Origin: Sansalvadorimonas sp965243775
Lineage (GTDB): Bacteria; Pseudomonadota; Gammaproteobacteria; Pseudomonadales; Endozoicomonadaceae
Reading direction: 5' to 3'
Assembly (NCBI GenBank): GCA_965243775.1
Contig: CBDEWF010000019.1
Span: forward strand, 61,988 to 125,987
DNA length: 64,000 nt
Part shown: positions 25,915 to 34,930 of the stretch, in pieces
Layout: each line of letters starts with the position of its first letter
Numbering within the stretch: the first letter of the stretch is position 1
Notes under the pieces: generated by a model
Told to the model about the DNA's origin: nothing
Database searches by the model: none
What the model saw: only the letters and a program-made list of their open reading frames with translations
Made by a program: the position numbers and the translations under genes

Positions 25915-27372
25915 TTACATAAGTTGCTGTGAAAAACCACCTGGGGAGGTGGTGTTGGTTTTCTGGGTATCCTCTGTATCTCCTGCCTGATCAGCACCGT
26001 TGATATTCGCCATATCAGACAGGGAAGAGAGATCCGGTTTACTCTTGACCGCCTGAGAAGGTATGACCGGTTTCTGTTGACCATTACCATTAGAACCAGC
26101 GACTTCCTGCCAGGCCGAAGACGAAGATGGGGACAACATATTGCCAGCAGGGCGGACTCCCGATACCAACAGAGCTTCTGGCAGACGCGATACCGGTGTC
26201 AGCAATCCAGTCAGATCACAGACGCGGTCAAGGGCTCCCTGATGGCCAGACAGCAGCTCTTTCATCAAATCTTCCAAAGACATCTGTCCCCAGGAGAGAG
26301 CCCGGTCAAGCAGACAGGTTACAGGGCTATGGGGCTCTGCCTGACGAAAATAGTCGGCCAGCTGCTGCAACTGTCTATAGGCTTCCATCCTGCTCTGAAT
26401 AGCGCCCCCCATGGTAGATTCCAGGGGGGATTGCCAGCTTTCAACTGGTTCTATAGCCGGGTCTTTTTTACCGTCCTGCACTCCTGGCTCAGTTGCTGAC
26501 ACAGTATCACTGGTTTCTGATAAAGCCGCTTCATCCTGCTCCTGAGAATGCTGTATCTGCTGTAGTTCAGGGTCTCCTGGCCAGCCATTAATCTGATCAC
26601 CGCAAATGAAATCAAACCAGCGGATCAGGGTGTTGATCAATTCTATCAGAGGAAGGCAGCCACCGGCCCACTGCCCTTCACAACTGGTTTCCAATCGATG
26701 ATCCAGTTTTTGCACCGTCGTACGAACACCATAGAGAAGGAGAACCTGCTGTTTGAGACCTTCAGCTTCAGTTGACAGCATGGGTATCAGCTGGCTTTTC
26801 AGGGTAAGGGAGGCACCTTTTCTGTCAGCCGCCAGACAGTCTGCCAGAGTCGTCTCTCCAATCAGTTGTGCCAGGCGGGCAGGCATAACCAAAAGACCAC
26901 TGTCGCCTCCTTCTCCAAACAGTGTTCGCAGTATGGCTAAACGCCTGGGAATATCGGGAGTTTCTCTGCCATCTTCCTCTGACACGGCTCCCGGGTGGCA
27001 GTCCCGCCAGTAGAATTCGAGAACCCGATCCAGAGTTTCCAGAGCAGTGTCCAGACATTGCCAGGGAGTTGAGCTGAACATCTGGCACTCACAAAGCCAG
27101 GACAGCAGCTCCAGATCCTTGGTTTCATGGGTCAGTATCTCAACCAGAGTTTCAGATAACGTTTCCCAGTTTTGCTGATTGGTTTTGAGCAGCTGATCTT
27201 TCTCACTGTCATCTGGCTGCTGCAATAACTGCCGGAAGCCGGTTCGAGCAACATTGTACTGGTTTCGAAGGGGACGGAACCGACTGCGATCAAGGCGCAA
27301 ATCACTGCCCGCCTGCTGTTTTCCCGGGCAGGGGCTCAGAATACTTTCAATCGCCAGAGGCTGAAGAAACAT
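25915..27372 (-). CDS. tssA: Type VI secretion protein TssA
   Basis: 485 residues with the ImpA_N domain near the start: SRFRPLRNQYNVARTGFRQ, QNWETLSETLVEILTHETKDLELLSWLCEC, LDRVLEFYWRDCHPG. The middle is low-complexity and the second half carries a TssA-like helical region (RMEAYRQLQQLADYFRQAEPHSPVTCLLDRALSWGQMSLEDLMKELL). TssA primes tube and sheath polymerisation. It is the first gene of the left operon; GGGAG lies 13 bases before its ATG. The upstream 250-bp gap includes stem-loop repeat copy 2. Confidence 0.88.
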   Translation of the reverse strand: MFLQPLAIESILSPCPGKQQAGSDLRLDRSRFRPLRNQYNVARTGFRQLLQQPDDSEKDQLLKTNQQNWETLSETLVEILTHETKDLELLSWLCECQMFSSTPWQCLDTALETLDRVLEFYWRDCHPGAVSEEDGRETPDIPRRLAILRTLFGEGGDSGLLVMPARLAQLIGETTLADCLAADRKGASLTLKSQLIPMLSTEAEGLKQQVLLLYGVRTTVQKLDHRLETSCEGQWAGGCLPLIELINTLIRWFDFICGDQINGWPGDPELQQIQHSQEQDEAALSETSDTVSATEPGVQDGKKDPAIEPVESWQSPLESTMGGAIQSRMEAYRQLQQLADYFRQAEPHSPVTCLLDRALSWGQMSLEDLMKELLSGHQGALDRVCDLTGLLTPVSRLPEALLVSGVRPAGNMLSPSSSSAWQEVAGSNGNGQQKPVIPSQAVKSKPDLSSLSDMANINGADQAGDTEDTQKTNTTSPGGFSQQLM

Positions 27373-27622
27373 ATTGAGCCAATATCTCCCGATAGTTCAT
27401 ATCTGCCAAAGCACTAGAGCCTGTGCCAGGTGGTAACTTGCTGTTTCCCGCGCCCATGGGCAGTCCCTGCCCAACGGCGCTAGTCGGCCATCCATGGCCT
27501 TTGGAAACATCAAGCCACCACCCGCCAGAATAAGTAAAATGATGTACTTCAGGTGCAAACAGCCATGAGCCAAGCACGAACAGCTTAACCGGGCTATCTA
27601 CCCTATGGATTAAGAGCATAGA
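27373..27622. repeat. tssA upstream region with intergenic stem-loop repeat, copy 2
   Basis: GTAACTTGCTGTTTCCCG (27433-27450) repeats the sequence at 9831. It leads into nested hairpins: outer GCGCC (27450-27454)/GGCGC (27476-27480), inner TGGGCAG-TCC-CTGCCCA (27457-27473), and next to it GGCCAT-CC-ATGGCC. The region must also hold the tssA promoter, which I could not place. I see no sigma-54 site with correct GG-GC spacing. Confidence 0.6.
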
Positions 27623-29119
27623 TCAGCTTTTAGGCTTTACCAGAGCGCCCCGGATAGTAGACGACTGCCTTTCAATATCGAGATAGACAGACATGTTCCT
27701 GCAGTTATCAAACAGAACCTGAGCCTGTTTTCGAGCCACAGACTTCTGCTGTTCTGTCATTTTTTCCACCACTATATCCCTCAGGGTGGCAGCTTCAGAA
27801 ACTCCCCAGGCAGCAACCAGGGCAAGATGGGACCAGGCTGTGACCAGGTCCCGGGGTTCCCCCTGACCAATTGCAGCCATAATTCCAAGGGCATAGTAGC
27901 TATACAGATCCCCCATAGAGGCAGCCCGCATAAATATATCCCTGGCTTTGGAGTAACTGGCAGTGACCTGACCTGATCCCTGCCAGAGAAGGAATCCCTG
28001 CAGGCGCAGGGCATGCCTGTTGCCCCTGGCAGCCGCTTCAGAAAACATGACCAGAGCCTTATGGGGGTCTGGAGTTCGTCCTTTACCTGTGTAATAAGTC
28101 AGGCCCATGTTATAGGTAGCCAGGTCATCACCTGCCTGATGACCAAGATCAAACCGGGCGGCTGCCTGGATATAATTACCCTTGTTCCAGAACAGCAATC
28201 CCTGCTGGTTAAAGCCCTCGATAACCTGTGCAGTAACCGCCTGTTTTAATAAAGTCTGCTTGTTATTCTCTGCTGTATAGCCTGTTGCAAGAGCGGCCAG
28301 ATAGGCCGCCGGTCCACTGCCATTGGCTGCAGCCATTTTCCATTTTTTTTCCGCTTCCGTTCTATCCTGCTTTATTCCAATACCGAACCAAACCATCAGC
28401 CCAAGGTTGACACGCGCCTCATTGCTCAAGTGCTGATCCCGGGCATCCTGCTCCAGCTTTAAAAACCACTCGACAGCCTGCTCTCTGTTCTGAACAAGTC
28501 TGTCACCATCCCGATACAAACGTGCCAGACTGAGGAATACCAGAGCATTTCCAGTTCGTGCGGCTTGGTGCAGCAACTTATCCAGACGTACAGCATCAAC
28601 ACCCGCCGTTGTGTCCAGCATAAGCAGTGCGCGGTGCCAGGCAGCGAAACCATTTCCAGATGCAGCGGCCCGATCCAGCCACAGCAGCCCTTCTGACCAC
28701 TCCTGCCCTCTTTTTTTTCCAGGAACAAGATTTTGCAAAAGCAACATAGCCAGCATTATCTGGGACGATATATCACCCTGATCAGACTGCTGCTGCAGCC
28801 AAGGCAGCCAGTGCCTGCTGGCATAATCAAGAAAATCCCGTTCAGTAGACGACACTTCAAGGGGAGTAACAGACGCTGGCAGTAGATCTTCCTTAAGCCA
28901 GCGGATCCAGGCCCGGTACGATTCATCCGGCCTGTCAGCCAGTTCCAGAGAGTGGCTGGCCTGAGGTATTCCGGGAAACAGCAGTGGTACAGATGCCACC
29001 ACGTCTTCCAGAAGAGGTTCAGGCATCGCAACCGGGTAGTTCAGTGAACACCCTACCGGCAGAATTAACAGGGCGACCAACAGACAGGCACAGTACTTCG
29101 GCATTCTGTTCGGGCTCAT
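27623..29119 (-). CDS. Sel1-repeat lipoprotein of the T6SS locus
   Basis: 498 residues. A lipoprotein signal peptide is clear: hydrophobic LLVALLILPVGC with the lipidated Cys at position 24. The body consists of Sel1-like alpha repeats, for example NEARVNLGLMVWFGIGIKQDRTEAEKKWKMAA and LATYNMGLTYYTGKGRTPDPHKALVMFSEAA. Such repeats act as protein-docking scaffolds. It is not one of the 13 core T6SS components; its place between vgrG and tssA suggests an accessory envelope factor. It diverges from vgrG across only 42 bases. Confidence 0.8.
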   Translation of the reverse strand: MSPNRMPKYCACLLVALLILPVGCSLNYPVAMPEPLLEDVVASVPLLFPGIPQASHSLELADRPDESYRAWIRWLKEDLLPASVTPLEVSSTERDFLDYASRHWLPWLQQQSDQGDISSQIMLAMLLLQNLVPGKKRGQEWSEGLLWLDRAAASGNGFAAWHRALLMLDTTAGVDAVRLDKLLHQAARTGNALVFLSLARLYRDGDRLVQNREQAVEWFLKLEQDARDQHLSNEARVNLGLMVWFGIGIKQDRTEAEKKWKMAAANGSGPAAYLAALATGYTAENNKQTLLKQAVTAQVIEGFNQQGLLFWNKGNYIQAAARFDLGHQAGDDLATYNMGLTYYTGKGRTPDPHKALVMFSEAAARGNRHALRLQGFLLWQGSGQVTASYSKARDIFMRAASMGDLYSYYALGIMAAIGQGEPRDLVTAWSHLALVAAWGVSEAATLRDIVVEKMTEQQKSVARKQAQVLFDNCRNMSVYLDIERQSSTIRGALVKPKS

Positions 29120-29161
29120 CTATTATCTCGCATCAGTGTTCAGTTAACCGGCAACCTATCC

Positions 29162-31222
29162 ATGGCAAAAACGACAGATACCACATCGACTATTAGTCCA
29201 GATATTATTAGTCCAGATATCCACCCACTCACTGCCACAGCAGAAGATGGCAGCCAATGGATACTGAGCCGTTTAGCCGCTGAGGAAAGTGTGAATCAGC
29301 CTTTCGTGGTTGAAGCAGATCTACTTTATGACCAGCCCGATGTACCAAAACTGCTTGGTCAGCCAATGACCGTTAACTATAGACCGGGATTGCAGGAAGA
29401 ACGTCGGGATGTCCGCTGCTTCAATGGTATCGTTGCCAGGATCATGCAGATCCATGGTAAAGAGAGCGGCAGTCTGCAAACCTGCAGAGTGACTCTGCAG
29501 CCCTGGCTCAAGCTTCTCGATTTACGCTGTAATTGCCGTATATTCCAGAACCGGTCCAGCAGGGACATTATTTCAACCCTTCTGCAGGAACATGGTTTAA
29601 GCGGAGAGTGTCGTTTTAATCTGGATAAAACGCCATCAGAACGGGAGTACTGTGTTCAGTATAATGAAACCGACTACGCCTTTATCGACCGCCTGATCCG
29701 GGAAGAAGGCCAGCATTGGTTCTTCACCCATGAACAGGGTCACCATCGTCTTGTTATAGGTGACAGTAATAAGTGTTTCAAAAAGTGCTGCAGGGATCTT
29801 GAGTATTACCGGGATGCCGGAAACCTGGATAATGCCCTGATCAGCTGGCAACCCCAGCTCAAATTACAGCCATTGTCAGACACATCCGGCAGCTATCGTG
29901 ATGACCAGGCTCAGACTATCAGCAGCAGTGCTACCAACAGTCGGCACAGATGGAATACCAGCCTCCAGCTTTCTGCCTTCCATTATTTGGGTCATGGGCA
30001 GGACCGGAACCAGAGCAATGATCTGGCCCGTTACCGTATGGAGTCCAGTGACAGCCAACACCTTCTGGTATCAGCTATATCAGCGGAACCAGACCTGTGC
30101 TCCGGCGGCCGGTTCCGGCTATCGCGCCACCCTGACCGCAGCCAGATACAGAATTACCTGGTGCTGTCCGTCAGGCATCAGATTGATAGCACCGAAAGCC
30201 GGGGAGGCTGGGAATACCGCAACAGTTTTACCTGTCAGCCTGAACGGTGGCCCTACCGTTCTCAGCCAGCCTGCTCCGTTCACATTCACGGACTGCAAAC
30301 CGCCAGGGTAACCGGGCCAGATAATAGCGAAACCCATACAGACAACCAGGGAAGGATAAGGGTCCGGTTTCACTGGGACAGGGAAGATAACCCTGACGAC
30401 CACTCCAGTTGCTGGCTGAGAGTTGCCCAGCCTCTAGCCGGAGACGGTTTTGGCTGCCACACCCTGCCCCGGGTTGGTCATGAAGTATTAGTGGGATTTC
30501 TGGAAGGAGATGCCAGCCAACCCGTGGTGGTTGGCAGTCTATACAACGGCAAACTGGCAATCCCGAACCCAAGCCCAACCACCAGCGGGCTTTTGAGCCG
30601 CAGTACAACTAAAGGCGGCAGTGAGCAAGCCAATGAGATACGGCTGGACGACAATAAGGACAAAGAGCTGTTACATCTTCAGGCCCAGAAGGATATGACC
30701 ACTCTGGTACGTAATGACTGCTTCCGGACAGTGGCAGCCAAAGATACTCTGGAAGTAGCAGGTGAATGTAGCTGGAGCTGTAAGGATAAACTGACTCTGA
30801 CCGTTGATAAGACTCTCGAGCTAAAATCTTCCGGGGATATGACCCAGGAATCCGGTACCGACATAATCAGCAAAGCCAGCCAGGAACTGTCATGTCAGGC
30901 AGGAACTGATGGGAAGTTTGATGCCGGAACCAGCCTTAAACTGACGGCTCCACAAATCAGCATTGAAGGTCAAAGCAACATTGAACTGAAAGTGGCCGGC
31001 AGCAAAATCAGCATCAGCGCCACCGGTATTGAGATCAGTGCCCCCCAGGTTACCGTCAAGGGGCAGACAACAGCTGAACTCAGTTCAGTTATGACGACAG
31101 TAAAAGGAACTGGAAAGGTCGAAGTCTCTGGTACCCTGGCGACTCTCAGCAGTTCAGCAATGACCGAAGTAAAAGCCGGGGCCATGGTCCAGATCCAGGG
31201 AGCCCTGGCCAAAATTAATTAG
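29162..31222 (+). CDS. vgrG: Type VI secretion spike protein VgrG (TssI)
   Basis: 686 residues with the gp27-like base, then the gp5 OB-fold (NQGRIRVRFHWDRE, SSCWLRVAQPLAGDGFG, PRVGHEVLVGFLEGD) and a C-terminal beta-helical needle of valine/isoleucine strand repeats ending at AKIN. No extra catalytic domain follows the needle, so this is a structural rather than an evolved VgrG. The ribosome site is weak. A 15-bp duplication near the start gives ISPDI twice. Two small genes follow on the same strand. Confidence 0.95.
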   Translation: MAKTTDTTSTISPDIISPDIHPLTATAEDGSQWILSRLAAEESVNQPFVVEADLLYDQPDVPKLLGQPMTVNYRPGLQEERRDVRCFNGIVARIMQIHGKESGSLQTCRVTLQPWLKLLDLRCNCRIFQNRSSRDIISTLLQEHGLSGECRFNLDKTPSEREYCVQYNETDYAFIDRLIREEGQHWFFTHEQGHHRLVIGDSNKCFKKCCRDLEYYRDAGNLDNALISWQPQLKLQPLSDTSGSYRDDQAQTISSSATNSRHRWNTSLQLSAFHYLGHGQDRNQSNDLARYRMESSDSQHLLVSAISAEPDLCSGGRFRLSRHPDRSQIQNYLVLSVRHQIDSTESRGGWEYRNSFTCQPERWPYRSQPACSVHIHGLQTARVTGPDNSETHTDNQGRIRVRFHWDREDNPDDHSSCWLRVAQPLAGDGFGCHTLPRVGHEVLVGFLEGDASQPVVVGSLYNGKLAIPNPSPTTSGLLSRSTTKGGSEQANEIRLDDNKDKELLHLQAQKDMTTLVRNDCFRTVAAKDTLEVAGECSWSCKDKLTLTVDKTLELKSSGDMTQESGTDIISKASQELSCQAGTDGKFDAGTSLKLTAPQISIEGQSNIELKVAGSKISISATGIEISAPQVTVKGQTTAELSSVMTTVKGTGKVEVSGTLATLSSSAMTEVKAGAMVQIQGALAKIN

Positions 31223-31281
31223 ACAACCTCAATTCTCTGCTATGTTCATAGCCTAAACAACAAACGATAACGGTATGCAGT

Positions 31282-31533
31282 ATGAGCCTTGAAGCCAGAG
31301 TCACTTCGCTGGAAGACAAGTTTGAAACACTGGATAATGCAGTTCGCAACCTGATAAAAATCACCAGTGAGACACATCAGGTTGTCTTGGAAAACCAGCG
31401 GGAAAACCGCATCAGGTTTGACCAGCAGGACCGGGAAATCGCGGTTCTAAAAGAAATTGTGCTGGCACATGAGAGACGCTTTGATCAGCTTGAACTACTC
31501 ATTCGCCAACTGCTACCCAATACCGATAGCTAA
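31282..31533 (+). CDS. Small coiled-coil protein downstream of vgrG
   Basis: 83 residues, almost entirely heptad-like: LEARVTSLEDKFETLDNAVRNLI then RFDQQDREIAVLKEIVLAHERRFDQLELLIRQLL. There is no signal peptide or membrane segment. I do not recognise a family. Sixty bases after vgrG on the same strand, it could be a chaperone or adaptor for the spike or its cargo; that is inference from position only. Confidence 0.65.
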   Translation: MSLEARVTSLEDKFETLDNAVRNLIKITSETHQVVLENQRENRIRFDQQDREIAVLKEIVLAHERRFDQLELLIRQLLPNTDS

Positions 31534-31577
31534 TACTCCACTCGTTGTATAGGGAACTTCGGCAGGCCAAGGGAAAT

Positions 31578-32132
31578 ATGTATTCGAAGATTCCCTTTCC
31601 ATCAGCGGTGAAAATCACTGAGCACTATCAACCATCGGAGGATGTCAGCAAGCATCTGGTGGATAACCCAACACCACAGAAGTTGATCTCCCGGCTGGAA
31701 CAGGATCAAAACTATTCTGACCTGGTTCTGTTTCTGGCCCACGCATTGCCACCCAGGGAAGGTATTGGCTGGGCACTGTCATGCAATAAGGAGATAAGCG
31801 ACCAGAGAGCACCATATGAAACACGGGCCCTGGCAGCAGCTCAGGCCTGGTGCATCAATCCCTGTGAGCAGAACCGGCGTCATGCAGAGAAAGCTGCACA
31901 AAAAGCCAAACTACAAACCGCACCTGGCTGGGTTGCCCAGGCTGTGTTCTGGTCAGGGGGAAGTATGACGGCTCCTGATACCCCAGTGGTGCCTCCTCCC
32001 CCCTGGCTTTACTGTCAGGCAGTTGCCGGTGCAGTAAACCTGGCAGCCATTCTGCCTGACGGACAGAAAGCCGCTCAACTGTATCCGGTATTTATCCAGA
32101 AAGCCCTCAGTATCGCGCAGGGGAACAGCTAA
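31578..32132 (+). CDS. DUF6931-like protein linked to vgrG
   Basis: 184 residues from the ATG at 31578 (MYSKIPFPSA), preferred over an upstream in-frame TTG. The segments DLVLFLAHALPPREGIGWALSC, AAAQAWCINPCEQNRRHAEKAA, APGWVAQAVFWSGGSM and a final cluster ending QKALSIAQGN resemble the DUF6931 family, which from memory occurs near T6SS spike genes. Its role is unknown; adaptor or chaperone is plausible. It ends 4 bases before the convergent 672-residue gene. Confidence 0.65.
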   Translation: MYSKIPFPSAVKITEHYQPSEDVSKHLVDNPTPQKLISRLEQDQNYSDLVLFLAHALPPREGIGWALSCNKEISDQRAPYETRALAAAQAWCINPCEQNRRHAEKAAQKAKLQTAPGWVAQAVFWSGGSMTAPDTPVVPPPPWLYCQAVAGAVNLAAILPDGQKAAQLYPVFIQKALSIAQGNS

Positions 32133-32136
32133 ACGG

Positions 32137-34155
32137 TCATGTCCCATAACGCCGATCCTGGGCTGCAAACTTGCCGAACATCCAGTCGTAATGGGTGTTG
32201 GTATTGACCTCCCGGGTCAATATTTTCAAGTCAACCGGGCGACGCATGGCTTTCTCGCTTGCTCCTTTGTAGTGGATATCACTGGCCACCTGCAGCTGCG
32301 AGAAGACATCAGCCAAGGCATCTTCATCAACCCCCGTCTTGCGCCCAGAAGCCTTGTCATAGGTATAGAAGGACGACTGTGTATGTCCGGTAAAACCTGC
32401 GACAGAGGAAGGCTCGGGCATGGCTCCATAATCCGCACCAGCCTGGCGGGGGCGAAGGGTCTGCAGCCACTCGGCATCCTGATCCAGGGATCCTAAACAG
32501 GCAGCAATCACGGCATCGCACTCCCGGGACAAGGCTCTGACTTCTGCCGCATCCGCCATGCCATCAACAGCTTCAACAACCCGGTTCATATGCCGGGCAA
32601 AAGAGGTTTTGCTCAGCCTCGGATCCATCTTCAGCCTGTGGTTCAATGCCCACAGTGAGGGAACAATGGCCATATCATAGGCCGTCAGCCCCAAGGCCAG
32701 TGGAGATATTCCCATGGTCGTGGAAATTTTGCTGCCGATACCAAGCGTTGTCTGGGATTCGGCACTTAAACTGAAACGCTCTATACCGGCAGAAAACTCG
32801 GCACCGGCACCCGCGCCAATACCGGCGGTAAATGCCTGCTTGCTCTTTACCGTAAATATTTCCAGCTTGCGCTTGGGATGTTTTATAGTAACCCGTTCTT
32901 CGACAGCCGCTTCGAATCCGGCAAACACTTCTGCCCCTGCACCAAAGCGGACACCACTGCTCTCAATAAAGAAACCACTTTCAACCCCAGCCCTGGCTCC
33001 ACCAAATACATCCCCACTTACTCCCAGTTCCAGAGACTGGGCCACGGTTAAACCTGCCTGACCGGACAGAGTAAAGCCGATCCAGATTTCCCCTTCTCCC
33101 CCAGCGCGAATGCCCTGGCCACCGACTTCTTTCCACTGACCACTCCCTTCTTCTGGATCATAACCGTGTTCTGCTCCGGCCATTCCTCCCAGCCCGGCCC
33201 GGGACTGGACAGATGCAGAACCACCCAGCCCTGTTTTACCATGGGCCTCGGCATGGGCTTCAATAATTTTAAACTTGCTGCCCAGCATCCGACGAGCCGC
33301 ATCACTGGTAATTTTTACCGCATACTCGGTTTTAACTTCAACCTCACCGCGCATGCCGGCTTCCCCCTCTAGGCCAGCGACAGCTGCCGTATTCAACTGT
33401 TCCCGATTATATCCTGCCGAGGCTGCCGCACCGCCCTCCCCATATATCGCTCCCGAAGCACTGGCCTGGTGCCGCCAGTTACTGCCCGGGCTGCTGTCAT
33501 GGCTATCGTACTCCACCCCCCTGCCAATCATGGCACTGCCTCCGGCCCGAGCAGTCACCTTGCCAACAGCCAGACAGTTCTCCTCCACTTCCGTAGAAGT
33601 ATCACTTTCATGACCGATATCCCGCCGGTTGGCCCAGCGAAACCAGGTATCCCAACTGTCATGCTGACTGGCCTGATAACGGGCCAGTACAGCCTTTGAT
33701 GATGCTGCCAGCAGTTGTAGTTTCAGGCGGGAATGAGCCAACTGGCTAAGAGTTTTGACATGATATTCATGGTGACTCATATACTCTTTCAGCAGCCTGC
33801 GCTTATCCTTGATAATGCCTGTGGCAATACTGTTGCGAATCAACATCAGAGTTCGCTGCTGCTCTACAGGGGTAGGATAATAAACTTCCACTTCACCCGG
33901 AAAGTAATCCGCTACCATTCCAACCATGGCCTGCCATAATGGATGCTTCATGACCTGACCACTGTTGGAAGTATTCAGCTTTCGTTCAAGGGAAGTATAA
34001 AGCTGATCAAGAGCCTGCTGTACATGTTCAATCCGGGTGTCCCGCTTATAGCGCCAGCTGGCCATTATCTTCAGCCAGCTACCCACTTTGCTTCTGAGTT
34101 CATTAACCGTTAAGTCTGCCGGATTTTTCCGGTTCAACAGTTCCTCGAAACGCAT
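32137..34155 (-). CDS. Glycine/alanine-rich T6SS-associated protein of unknown function
   Basis: 672 residues. Residues 1-180 are helical and charged. Residues ~200-490 are an unusual Gly/Ala-rich amphipathic stretch with alternating motifs such as SASGAIYGEGGAAASAGYN, GFTLSGQAGLTVAQSLELG, GVRFGAGAEVFAGFEAAVEE and FTAGIGAGAGAEFSAGIE, reminiscent of membrane-active or beta-rich domains. The C-terminal ~180 residues are helical again. There is no signal peptide. It is the last gene of the right T6SS operon, behind the kinase. Candidate cargo or pore-forming effector is an inference; a structural accessory is also possible. Confidence 0.7.
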   Translation of the reverse strand: MRFEELLNRKNPADLTVNELRSKVGSWLKIMASWRYKRDTRIEHVQQALDQLYTSLERKLNTSNSGQVMKHPLWQAMVGMVADYFPGEVEVYYPTPVEQQRTLMLIRNSIATGIIKDKRRLLKEYMSHHEYHVKTLSQLAHSRLKLQLLAASSKAVLARYQASQHDSWDTWFRWANRRDIGHESDTSTEVEENCLAVGKVTARAGGSAMIGRGVEYDSHDSSPGSNWRHQASASGAIYGEGGAAASAGYNREQLNTAAVAGLEGEAGMRGEVEVKTEYAVKITSDAARRMLGSKFKIIEAHAEAHGKTGLGGSASVQSRAGLGGMAGAEHGYDPEEGSGQWKEVGGQGIRAGGEGEIWIGFTLSGQAGLTVAQSLELGVSGDVFGGARAGVESGFFIESSGVRFGAGAEVFAGFEAAVEERVTIKHPKRKLEIFTVKSKQAFTAGIGAGAGAEFSAGIERFSLSAESQTTLGIGSKISTTMGISPLALGLTAYDMAIVPSLWALNHRLKMDPRLSKTSFARHMNRVVEAVDGMADAAEVRALSRECDAVIAACLGSLDQDAEWLQTLRPRQAGADYGAMPEPSSVAGFTGHTQSSFYTYDKASGRKTGVDEDALADVFSQLQVASDIHYKGASEKAMRRPVDLKILTREVNTNTHYDWMFGKFAAQDRRYGT

Positions 34156-34186
34156 AGCTCAGCCCATACCTCTTATATTGCTACCA

Positions 34187-34930
34187 CTACCAGCCAAGGG
34201 CCTGGTCCGCCAGATCCTGAACGGCAATCTGCCCGGGATGTTCCAGACCTCTACGTAAAAACTGCCACTGCCGTCTGCTAAGGTACCTGGGACGCTGCAA
34301 CTGCCGATAGTTTCGCCTGCATGCACACTCACTCAACGACAATGGCCGTTGATGGCTTAACAGGACAACAGCCAGCCACAGCAGGCTGTAAACATCATCA
34401 GCTTCGGAAACTAACCCCTGACCGGCTTTCAAAGCCGGACTGCTCCAGCCCGGCCTGACTTGCCTGCACCAGGGATAGAGTCCCCCTTTAGCCAGGGCTG
34501 CCCCGAAGTCCAGCAGCCAGACCTGGCTACCCTGTATCTGGATATTGGCCGGACAGATATCGCAGTGAACCCAGCCCTGCCGATGGCAAAGATGAACAAT
34601 TCTGGCAATACGTGCGATCAGCGACCCTGCCCGATCCGGTTTAACTGCCCCATAACTAACAACCCCATGATCAAGCTCACGTTCAAGGGACTGTCCGGGA
34701 AGATGCTCCAATACCAGCCAGCAACGGCCCGACAGACGCAGACACTGTCGCAGTCCAACCACTCCGGTAACAGACAGTTCCGACAACACACGGGCTTCAT
34801 GGCTAAACCTTTGTTCGAAAGGAGAGGAAGAGAATGGTCCTTTAATGATGCATAACTTGCCGGTCATACGATCCCGGGCCTCCCGGGTAAAGCGTCCCAT
34901 AATCCGACCAGTGTATTGATAGCGAATCAT
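34187..34930 (-). CDS. Serine/threonine protein kinase of the T6SS (PpkA/StkP-like)
   Basis: 247 residues, a compact Hanks-type kinase domain. Lys30 (CIIKG) and Glu45 (SHEARVL) would form the ATP-holding pair; the catalytic loop is HCDICPAN with Asp124 and Asn129; DFG starts at Asp141. All catalytic residues are present, although the glycine-rich loop is poorly conserved. There is no transmembrane or sensor domain, unlike PpkA. It overlaps tssM by 4 bases. With the FHA protein in the same operon it suggests threonine-phosphorylation control of T6SS assembly; no cognate phosphatase gene is visible. Confidence 0.88.
   Translation of the reverse strand: MIRYQYTGRIMGRFTREARDRMTGKLCIIKGPFSSSPFEQRFSHEARVLSELSVTGVVGLRQCLRLSGRCWLVLEHLPGQSLERELDHGVVSYGAVKPDRAGSLIARIARIVHLCHRQGWVHCDICPANIQIQGSQVWLLDFGAALAKGGLYPWCRQVRPGWSSPALKAGQGLVSEADDVYSLLWLAVVLLSHQRPLSLSECACRRNYRQLQRPRYLSRRQWQFLRRGLEHPGQIAVQDLADQALGW

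Noticed and set aside
27373..27440. Sigma-54 promoter before tssA (TGGCAC...TGCTT)
   Set aside because: The GG to GC distance is three bases too long for a -24/-12 element.
27347..27619. 90-codon frame between tssA and the Sel1 lipoprotein gene
   Set aside because: It reads through the stem-loop repeat and into tssA in another frame. The protein-like look comes from the repeat element.
29192..29221. 15-bp tandem duplication near the start of vgrG as a phase-variable site
   Set aside because: The unit is a multiple of three and only repeats ISPDI, so it cannot switch the frame.
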